From contig QZJU01000007.1 of NCBI GenBank assembly GCA_003597955.1, positions 1-15,587 of the forward strand: a stretch of 15,587 nucleotides of DNA. The letters run 5' to 3'. A program made the translations under genes and the position numbers. This stretch comes from Candidatus Parcubacteria bacterium (GTDB taxonomy: Bacteria > Patescibacteriota > Patescibacteriia > PEXW01). Positions 6,102-12,248 of the stretch are shown here, in pieces; the first letter of the stretch is position 1; the number at the start of each line of letters is the position of its first letter. The notes under the pieces are model-generated. The model was given only the letters and a program-made list of their open reading frames with translations. It was not told the DNA's origin and searched no databases.

Positions 6102-6630
6102 CGGGATTCAATAATTTAACTAAAGTTTCATGGTCATGAAGCTTGGCGTAGTCAGGCAGCTCTTCTACGCTGGCAAGTCCCAAAAACCTGACAAAATCAT
6201 GGGTGACATTGTAGACAGTGACAGCCTGCTTTTTCTCGTATTCTGCTTCCACCAGGCCGCGGATAAGCAAATTCCGCAATATCAAACTACAATTCACGCC
6301 CCGGATTTGTTCCAGTTCGGCTTTGGTTACGGGTCCGCGATAAGCGATTATGGTCAGCGCCTCCAAGCTGGGCTTGGTCAATTCGCCCGAGACCTCTTCT
6401 TTCACAAAAGCCTGGGCAAGCTTCCGTAAATCCGGATGCGAAACCATCTGGTAGCTGTCGCCGGCTTTTTGAATCAAAAGCCCGCCCTTCTTTTCTTCGT
6501 ATTTTTTAATCAACTCTTCTGCCGAGGCTTTGACTTCATTTGTGGGCGCGTCTGACAATTCCGCCAGCTTTTTTGCGGAGAGCGGCCGGCCGGCTAAAAA
6601 CAGAAGGGCTTCAATTTTATCAACCAACAT
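6064..6630 (-). CDS. scpB: Segregation and condensation protein B
   Basis: A 188-residue kleisin-associated winged-helix protein that dimerises and binds ScpA in the Smc-ScpAB condensin, which organises and separates replicated chromosomes. Typical features are the opening KIEALLFLAGRPLSAKKLA, the middle YQMVSHPDLRKLAQ, and the diagnostic second winged helix LSxxxLEALTIIAYRGPVTK-like region, here with SLEALTIIAYRGPVTKAELE and IRGVNCSLILRNLLIRGLVE. The ATG lies 3 nt after the scpA stop. Its 3' end overlaps the start of the carboxypeptidase gene. Confidence 0.95.
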   Translation of the reverse strand: MLVDKIEALLFLAGRPLSAKKLAELSDAPTNEVKASAEELIKKYEEKKGGLLIQKAGDSYQMVSHPDLRKLAQAFVKEEVSGELTKPSLEALTIIAYRGPVTKAELEQIRGVNCSLILRNLLIRGLVEAEYEKKQAVTVYNVTHDFVRFLGLASVEELPDYAKLHDHETLVKLLNPDAAQTQEKIEAV

Positions 6631-6633
6631 ACA

Positions 6634-7341
6634 TTAAACTTGGTTATCGATTTTTTGAATTTCAATATCTTGGAAAAGTTTGGATTGCTTTACCGTGACC
6701 GTTCGCTGCTTAACCAGCTCCAGCACGGCCAGGAAAGAAACTATGATTTCGGTCTTGGTCTTGGCTTCTTTGATTATGCTTTTAAAGGAAACCAGAGCTT
6801 TATCCAAAATCATCACGCGGATCACTTCGATTTTTTCGGAAATGGAAACAGTCTTTTCCACCACGGCCTTGGGCAGGCTGACCACCAATTCAATTTCTTT
6901 CAATACTCCCAAAAATAATTCTTTCAGCAAGTCCGGCGTGAGTTTTTCCGGCGGCGAAAACTTTTTTTCAATCATCACGGTCGGTTTGCCCCGACCAAAA
7001 GTAAAGCGGCGCTTATGAATAATTTTAGCAAGATTTTTGGACGCTTCCAAATATTCTTTGAAGATTTTTAACTGCTTTTCCAGGTCCGAGGCCTCTTCCT
7101 GCCCGTCAACCGCCAGCTGGGGCAGCAAAATCCGGGATTTTATCAAAAGGAGCTTGGCGGCGATCACCAAAAAGTCAGCCAGTTCCTCGGCCGAAAAATC
7201 TTCCGCTTGCTCCAAAGCTAAAAGATACTGCTCGGTCACTTGGGCCAAAGCCACCTGGGAAATATCCATTTGCTCCTGCTCTATTAACTGGAGCAACAGG
7301 TCCAAAGGACCTTCAAATTTGGCGATTTTTATTTTCCGCAT
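6634..7341 (-). CDS. scpA: Segregation and condensation protein A (kleisin)
   Basis: A 235-residue kleisin bridging the Smc heads in bacterial condensin. The N-terminus has the family hallmark FEGPLDLLLQLIEQEQMDIS (residues 9-28), followed by the helical AEELADFLVIAAKLLLIKSR segment and the acidic, glutamate-rich stretch usual before the variable linker. The C-terminal winged helix (about 170-225) includes the FLAVLELVKQR motif that contacts the Smc head. Slightly shorter than Bacillus ScpA. It lies immediately before scpB, the usual pairing; smc itself is not in the window. The start codon follows the deacylase stop by 8 nt. Confidence 0.95.
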   Translation of the reverse strand: MRKIKIAKFEGPLDLLLQLIEQEQMDISQVALAQVTEQYLLALEQAEDFSAEELADFLVIAAKLLLIKSRILLPQLAVDGQEEASDLEKQLKIFKEYLEASKNLAKIIHKRRFTFGRGKPTVMIEKKFSPPEKLTPDLLKELFLGVLKEIELVVSLPKAVVEKTVSISEKIEVIRVMILDKALVSFKSIIKEAKTKTEIIVSFLAVLELVKQRTVTVKQSKLFQDIEIQKIDNQV

Positions 7342-7349
7342 TTCCGAAT

Positions 7350-7892
7350 TTACTTCCGACGCTTGGCCGCTTTGGTTTTGCGTGGTTTGGCTTTGGGCTG
7401 TTTTATTTTAATCTGAAGCTTGATGGGGAATTTTTTGCCAATATCGGCGATCTTTGGCTCGACCATACCAAGGTAATCCTTTACCTTTAACCTGACGCTG
7501 TCGGTAAAGCTGCCGGCCGAAAACAGCGCTTCTTTTGTCTTGGTCAAAGATTTGTCCGCCACCACTTCCAGCTTGTGCAAAGGCCCGAAAGCAGTCATGG
7601 CTCCGGGTTTGGTTTTGAACTCGGTTTGCATGTCTTTTTCTTTGGCAATGTCCACCTTTTTGGCTTTAAAAAACTTCTTTAGTTTGCCGAAGTCCATCCG
7701 AAAATGCGCAGGCAAGACGACTAAAATATATTTTTGGTCGACTTTTACTAAAAGGGTTTTAACGACCTGGTCCAATTTTGTTTTCAGGGTCTGCGCCAGG
7801 TCATAGACCGTAAAAACGGTTTTGTGCGGAATAACTTGGAATTTTATTTTGGCGTTTTTTAAATATTTTTCTACGGGTTTGGATATAGGCAT
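7350..7892 (-). CDS. YbaK/ProX-type aminoacyl-tRNA deacylase-like protein
   Basis: A 180-residue protein with a YbaK/EbsC (prolyl-tRNA synthetase editing-like) domain at about 1-150. Recognisable parts are the N-terminal FQVIPHKTVFTVYDLAQTL, KTLLVKVDQKYILVVLPAHF (where Lys45 of VVKTLLV is the usual catalytic-pocket lysine), and the GAMTAFGPL loop (the G-x-x-x-P-like turn). Family members hydrolyse mischarged tRNAs in trans. Which tRNA this one edits cannot be told. The last 20-odd residues (about 158-180) are an unusual Lys/Arg tail, perhaps for RNA binding. Located two genes after aspS, consistent with a translation-quality role. Confidence 0.8.
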   Translation of the reverse strand: MPISKPVEKYLKNAKIKFQVIPHKTVFTVYDLAQTLKTKLDQVVKTLLVKVDQKYILVVLPAHFRMDFGKLKKFFKAKKVDIAKEKDMQTEFKTKPGAMTAFGPLHKLEVVADKSLTKTKEALFSAGSFTDSVRLKVKDYLGMVEPKIADIGKKFPIKLQIKIKQPKAKPRKTKAAKRRK

Positions 7893-7909
7893 AAATTTAT
7901 TAAAATTAC

Positions 7910-8200
7910 TTATTTAAATGAAAATTTTTGTTGTTTGCCCAAAAGGCTTTTGGCTAATCTTTTACCTTTTGGTGTCAATTTCACGCTTTCAATATACCAT
8001 TTCTTCGGTGTTCGCCGGCCATAACCGATTAGAAAGCCACGGTCGATGATTCTTTCCAAGGATTTGGTGATAGCGTTTTGCTGATCTTCCGGTTTGGGTG
8101 GTTTTGCATTCTTTAAATAAAACTTTTTGAATAAAATCCTTTTGGTAATTTTCGTACCTTGAGATTCTTTAAGGATAAATTTTTGCAAGGGGGAAAGCAT
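7910..8200 (-). CDS. Small winged-helix-like basic protein, function unknown
   Basis: A 96-residue, strongly basic protein. Helices around 4-12 and 20-30 are followed by ITKSLERIIDRGFLIGYGRR and a beta-wing KWYIESVKLTPKGKRLAKSL, the usual end of a MarR/PadR-like winged helix. It may bind DNA or RNA; no ligand or target can be assigned. ATG 8200 is one base after the aspS stop, so translation is probably coupled. The frame is open 22 codons further up inside aspS, but those codons are aspS sequence read out of frame. Related small winged-helix proteins are common in CPR genomes, by my recollection of the group. Confidence 0.65.
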   Translation of the reverse strand: MLSPLQKFILKESQGTKITKRILFKKFYLKNAKPPKPEDQQNAITKSLERIIDRGFLIGYGRRTPKKWYIESVKLTPKGKRLAKSLLGKQQKFSFK

Positions 8201-8201
8201 A

Positions 8202-9593
8202 TTATTTCTTTTTAATCTGGATATGCGCTTCATCCAGCTGGGCTTTAGGCAGTTCGGTTGGCGCATCCATCATCAGGTCTTTCGCGTCATTGGTTTTAGG
8301 AAAAGCCATGATTTCCCGGATATTGCTTTCCCCGGCTAAGATAGCAATTAGCCTATCCAAACCCAGGGCAATGCCGCCGTGCGGAGGCACGCCATAACTG
8401 AAGGCCTTGTGCATATGGCCAAACCTTTTTTCTGCTTCTGTCTTGCCGATTTTCAAAATTTCAAAAATCTTTTCCTGCAATTTCCAATCGTGGATCCGGA
8501 TGCTCCCGCCGGCCACTTCAAAACCGTTCAAGGCTAAATCATACTGCTTGGATATCGCTTGTTCAGGCTCGACCTCGCCTTTTAAAAAACCTTCAGGGTC
8601 TTGGGGTGAAGTAAATAAATGGTGGCTAGGGACTAATTTTTTTTCTGCTTCAGAATATTCAAACAAGGGGAAATCAATAATAAATGCAAACCCCAATTCA
8701 TTTTTATCGTTTTTGTCTTTCCGAATATCCGGCTTATCGGTTTTGTGTGTTTCCATGGCTTCTTTATAGGTGATCCTGGGGAACGGGGTTCGGGTGATAT
8801 GTTTTTCCGGGCAAACTTCTTTGACCAAACTAATGATCATTTTTTCAATTAAAGCCAAGATTTCCTCCCTTTCCGTAAAGCTAATTTCCAAATCCAATTG
8901 CGTGAATTCAGGTTGACGATCTGCCCTTTGATCTTCATCCCGAAAGCATTTGGCGATTTGAAAGTATCTTTCTATGCCAGCCACCATAAGCAACTGCTTG
9001 AACTGTTGCGGGCTCTGTGGCAAGACATAAAATTTCCCCGGAAAATTCCGGGCGGGGACGATATATTCCCTGGCGCCTTCGGGCGTACCTTTTGTCAGGA
9101 AAGGTGTTTCCACTTCCAAAAAATCTTCGCTTGTTAAAAAATTCCTGATGAATTGGTTAACCTTGGCCCGCAAAGCCAGGTTTTGCCGCATGCTGGGACG
9201 GCGCAAATCCAGATAGCGGTATTTCATGCGCAAGTCTTCAGAGGTTTCCTGGGCTTTAGTTTCATCATTGACTGGGAAGGGCGGAGTCAAGGCTTCTGAC
9301 AAAACTTTCAATTCTGTGGCATGGATTTCCACGCCACCCGTAGGCGAACTTTCGTTTTTATTCTTGCCGCCCCGTTCCACAACTTTACCGGTAATTTCTA
9401 CCACCCATTCTGGTCGGATTTGGTTAGCTTTTTCCAACATTCTATCCATGAACAAAACCTGGATAATCCCGGACCGGTCCCGCAAATCCACAAATACCAT
9501 CTTGCCCAAACGCCTGTGGTTATGCACCCAGCCTTTTAACAAGACTGGTTCGTTGATTTTATTGATGGTGTCTTTGATGAGAATTCGTTTCAT
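8202..9593 (-). CDS. aspS: Aspartyl-tRNA synthetase, bacterial type without GAD domain
   Basis: A 463-residue class IIb synthetase that charges tRNA-Asp. An OB-fold anticodon domain (about 1-105; GWVHNHRRLGKMVFVDLRDR) is followed by the catalytic core: YRYLDLRRPSMRQNL, motif 1 (FLEVETPFLTKGTPEGAREY), motif 2 (CFRDEDQRADRQPEFTQLD, about 217-235) and motif 3 (GIALGLDRL, about 407-415). Sequence is clearly bacterial, yet typical bacterial enzymes are near 590 residues. The missing part is the GAD insertion between motifs 2 and 3: HKTDKPDIRK (283-292) runs through a short charged linker straight into FAFIIDFPLFEY. A separate asnS two genes upstream suggests the enzyme need not mischarge tRNA-Asn, but specificity cannot be read directly. 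Confidence 0.96.
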   Translation of the reverse strand: MKRILIKDTINKINEPVLLKGWVHNHRRLGKMVFVDLRDRSGIIQVLFMDRMLEKANQIRPEWVVEITGKVVERGGKNKNESSPTGGVEIHATELKVLSEALTPPFPVNDETKAQETSEDLRMKYRYLDLRRPSMRQNLALRAKVNQFIRNFLTSEDFLEVETPFLTKGTPEGAREYIVPARNFPGKFYVLPQSPQQFKQLLMVAGIERYFQIAKCFRDEDQRADRQPEFTQLDLEISFTEREEILALIEKMIISLVKEVCPEKHITRTPFPRITYKEAMETHKTDKPDIRKDKNDKNELGFAFIIDFPLFEYSEAEKKLVPSHHLFTSPQDPEGFLKGEVEPEQAISKQYDLALNGFEVAGGSIRIHDWKLQEKIFEILKIGKTEAEKRFGHMHKAFSYGVPPHGGIALGLDRLIAILAGESNIREIMAFPKTNDAKDLMMDAPTELPKAQLDEAHIQIKKK

Positions 9594-9604
9594 TTAATAA
9601 TTTT

Positions 9605-10663
9605 TCACTTGGGCAATATTAAGGAACCAAGAATTAATTTAATTGTTTTGTATTCTGGAATTGCTGATAAATTTGTTTGATTGCATCGCTTTACTGTTTC
9701 TACTGTTGTTGCTGTGCCACAATCAAAATATGCGATAAATTGAAAATTGCCAATTTCAAAATTGGAAGCCGTGGTTGGATTATAATTAAAAATCTCTGAT
9801 GTCAAATTATTATAAACTAAATTCCATAAAGTCATTGAGGTACTGCCAATCAAAACTGTATCGCCTTTTATAAATTCTCCTGCTCCTATCCCAGTCCGTG
9901 GCACAATACTGCCGACGTCGGTCTTCTTTTTCATTCCAACAAGTAACCTATAATATTTATTGGGATTTGTGAAAGTTGTTGTGCGAATTGGGGTTTCAAA
10001 AGTATCATAGGGGTCTGTGGTCTGATAAGAATAATTGACCGCCCAGTTAGTCGGATATTTCATAGTCCAACCATATTCAGAATTTGTATACGTCTTCCAC
10101 CCAGCGGTTTCATCGAGAAAGGTAAAAGTCGAAAGAATTTGATCGGCCTCAACGCCAACATGAGAAATAACGAAAGCCTTACCACTTTCTGATTTAACAG
10201 TACTATACGGAATTCCAGTATTTGAACTTTTATTATAAACCAAAACATTATCCCCATTTGCCGACCCCTCAACACCTACCCTAAGGATTATTCCACTCGT
10301 TTCGTTTACTTCTAAAACACGCATGGTCAGTGGATATTTCAAAGAAAAACCATATTTTGTGCTTGCATAAGTCTTCCACCCAGAGGTCGTGTCGGTATTG
10401 GTATTTGAATTAACCACGGTATTAGTATTCAAGTTTCCATTTGTATTAACGACTGTATTGGTATTGCCATTAACCACCGTGGTATTTGTGTTTACAATCG
10501 CGTTGGTATTTTCATTCACAACTGCAACATTGGTATTTGTGACTGTGTTCGTGTTTTTATTTAATGACTTGGTGTAATAATACGAACCACCGGCAATTAA
10601 AGCGGCAACCACGACAACAATCAAAGCGACGGCGACGGGAATAAAACCTTTGGGATTTTTCAT
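9605..10663 (-). CDS. Membrane-anchored surface protein with Asn/Thr repeat linker
   Basis: A 352-residue protein of unknown function. A short basic N-terminus and one hydrophobic helix (about 7-29) anchor it with the rest outside. Residues about 37-92 are a low-complexity stalk of N-T-N, V-V-N and N-T-N-T-V units. Two similar modules follow, each opening with a GWKTY motif: GWKTYASTKYGFSLKYP (95-111) and GWKTYTNSEYGWTMKYP (188-204), 10 of 17 identical. This Y-G-F-S-x-x-Y-P pattern resembles PsbP/MOG1-like extracellular modules common in CPR surface proteins. Two cysteines occur near the C-terminus (about 316-330). It lies between asnS and aspS with spacers of 10 and 11 nt. Confidence 0.75.
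   Translation of the reverse strand: MKNPKGFIPVAVALIVVVVAALIAGGSYYYTKSLNKNTNTVTNTNVAVVNENTNAIVNTNTTVVNGNTNTVVNTNGNLNTNTVVNSNTNTDTTSGWKTYASTKYGFSLKYPLTMRVLEVNETSGIILRVGVEGSANGDNVLVYNKSSNTGIPYSTVKSESGKAFVISHVGVEADQILSTFTFLDETAGWKTYTNSEYGWTMKYPTNWAVNYSYQTTDPYDTFETPIRTTTFTNPNKYYRLLVGMKKKTDVGSIVPRTGIGAGEFIKGDTVLIGSTSMTLWNLVYNNLTSEIFNYNPTTASNFEIGNFQFIAYFDCGTATTVETVKRCNQTNLSAIPEYKTIKLILGSLILPK
10388..10555 (-). repeat. Coding low-complexity Asn/Thr repeat
   Basis: Degenerate tandem units encoding N-T-N, V-V-N-T-N and similar make up residues about 37-92 of the surface protein. The DNA units (on the plus strand, variants of GTATTGGTATT and GTATTAACC) vary, so the repeat looks old and kept at protein level. 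Such tracts can change length by slippage. Confidence 0.7.
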
Positions 10664-10673
10664 ATAAAAGTCT

Positions 10674-11975
10674 TTAAGGTGTTAATCGATTTATCATCCT
10701 GGGAAAAGGAATGGATTCCCGCACATGCTTCAAGCCGCAGATCCAAGTCACGGTCCTTTCCAAGCCAATGCCAAAACCCGAATGCGGTACTGAACCGTAC
10801 CGGCGCAAATCTAAATACCATTCAAAATCTTTTTTGGGCAGTTTCTGTTCTTTCAGCCTTTGCTCCAGCAACTTCAAATCGTCAATCCTTTGCGAACCGC
10901 CAATGACTTCGCCATAACCTTCGGGCGCCAGCAAATCCGCGCACAAAGCCGTTTTGGGATTTTCCGGGTCTGGTTTCATGTAAAAAGCTTTTACTTCCAC
11001 CGGGTAATGCGTGACGAAAATCGGCTTGGGATATGCTTTGGTTAAAATGGTTTCGTCGTCATTGCCCAAGTCAGCCCCCCATTTAATGTCCGAACCCAAT
11101 TTTTTCAATTCGGCTAAAGCTTGGTCGTAAGTCATCCGGATAAACCCGCCTTCAGCAACTTTTTCCAATGGCTTGATGTCCCTTTCCAGGATTTCCAATT
11201 CTTTCTTGTTTTCAGCCAGAACTTTTTTAACGACAAAAACAATCATGCGTTCCTGCAAAGTGATGCTTTCGCTTAAATCCATAAAGGCCATTTCCGCATC
11301 CAGCATCCAAAATTCGGTCAAATGCCGGCGGGTCTTGGATTTTTCCGCGCGAAAAGTCGGGCCAAAGTCATAAACTTTTCCCAAAGCCATTGCTAGCGCT
11401 TCCAAATATAATTGCCCGGACTGCGACAAATACGCTTTCTCACCGAAATACTCGGTTTCGAACAAAGTCGTGGTGCCTTCACAGGAAGTCGGAGTTAGAA
11501 TCGGCGTGTCTGTCATGACAAAACCTTCTTTACGAAAAAATTCACGCAGAGCCCAGATGATTGTATCTCGCACGCGTAGAATCGCCACCTGCCTTTGCGA
11601 GCGCAGCCACAGTTGCCGGTTATCCAGCAAAAATTCCGGGCCATGCTCCTTTTTGCCGATTGGAAATTCTACGGATCTTTGGACCAACCGCAGATCACTG
11701 ACTTCCATCTCAAATCCGCCTGGCGCGCGGGATTCTTTCCTGATTTTCCCGTTTACCACAACTGATGATTCAATTGTAAGTAGTTCAACTGTCTTCCAAT
11801 ACGTAACTTGCTTGTTCGAAACTTTTTCTGAAACAACTGCCTGTAAAATCCCCGTTGAACCATCGCGCAACTGCAAAAAAACAATCTTGCCCGAAGAGCG
11901 AAGATTGGCTACCCAGCCTTGAATGGTTACCTCCTGGCCGTCATATTTGGCAATGTCGGAAATTTTAGCAATCAT
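10674..11975 (-). CDS. asnS: Asparaginyl-tRNA synthetase
   Basis: A 433-residue class IIb synthetase that charges tRNA-Asn. The OB-fold reads [20 protein letters not shown] (about 16-35). The core has [12 protein letters not shown] (AsnRS-type motif after motif 1), motif 2 ([20 protein letters not shown]) and motif 3 ([16 protein letters not shown]) near the C-terminus, then REAIPFPR-like [12 protein letters not shown]. The EGTTTLF and EKSKTRRH segments separate it from AspRS. Length is normal. First gene of the 11-gene directon, with a predicted promoter giving a leader of only about 17 nt and no Shine-Dalgarno. Confidence 0.96.
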   Translation of the reverse strand: MIAKISDIAKYDGQEVTIQGWVANLRSSGKIVFLQLRDGSTGILQAVVSEKVSNKQVTYWKTVELLTIESSVVVNGKIRKESRAPGGFEMEVSDLRLVQRSVEFPIGKKEHGPEFLLDNRQLWLRSQRQVAILRVRDTIIWALREFFRKEGFVMTDTPILTPTSCEGTTTLFETEYFGEKAYLSQSGQLYLEALAMALGKVYDFGPTFRAEKSKTRRHLTEFWMLDAEMAFMDLSESITLQERMIVFVVKKVLAENKKELEILERDIKPLEKVAEGGFIRMTYDQALAELKKLGSDIKWGADLGNDDETILTKAYPKPIFVTHYPVEVKAFYMKPDPENPKTALCADLLAPEGYGEVIGGSQRIDDLKLLEQRLKEQKLPKKDFEWYLDLRRYGSVPHSGFGIGLERTVTWICGLKHVRESIPFPRMINRLTP

Positions 11976-11998
11976 TGGATTTTAATAATTACGCCTTA

Positions 11999-12027
11999 AC
12001 TATACTGATTTTTTGAGGTTTTGGCAA
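11999..12027 (-). promoter_or_regulatory. Promoter of the asnS directon
   Basis: On the minus strand TTGCCA (12027-12022), a 17-bp spacer and TATAGT (12004-11999) match sigma-70 elements. The start site would be near 11992, 17 nt before the asnS ATG. No ribosome site or leader structure such as a T-box fits in that space. Confidence 0.65.
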
Positions 12028-12109
12028 GATTTGTTTTGAATTATTTATAAGCACGGAGCTTGCGCTTTTATTCTGATTTTCTCGCATTGAAACAGACAAC
12101 CCTGCACGA

Positions 12110-12133
12110 GTCCCTTTGCGGTCCGGTGCGGGG
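12110..12133. repeat. Hairpin overlapping the terminator's outer stem
   Basis: CCCTGCAC (12110-12117) pairs with GTGCGGGG (12126-12133) in plus-strand RNA with one G-U pair. Its 3' arm shares bases with the outer stem of the neighbouring terminator, so the two folds exclude each other. Role unknown. The rest of 11976-12248 holds the asnS promoter, a short hairpin near 12049-12067 and no gene. Confidence 0.3.
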
Positions 12134-12136
12134 TAC

Positions 12137-12178
12137 AAAAAATCGGGCTCTTTGATTTTATCCAAAGCCGCCCGATTT
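12137..12178 (-). terminator. Intrinsic terminator of the P-type ATPase gene
   Basis: In the minus-strand RNA, AAATCGGGC (12178-12170) and CTTTG (12167-12163) pair with CAAAG (12154-12150) and GCCCGATTT (12148-12140), an 8-nt loop between, followed by a run of U (12142-12137). An outer stem, GGGTAC (12131-12136) with GTACCC (12182-12187), could enclose it. It is about 70 nt downstream of the ATPase stop and separates it from asnS. Confidence 0.85.
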
Positions 12179-12248
12179 ATGGTACCCGCCTTAGCAGGAG
12201 AGCCTTTTTACAAAATGCTTATTTATTACAAATCCATTTTAAGGTTTT

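Noticed and set aside
11976-12248. T-box or other aminoacyl-tRNA riboswitch before asnS
   Set aside because: The predicted asnS leader is only about 17 nt; the hairpins lie upstream of the promoter and belong to the ATPase terminator region.
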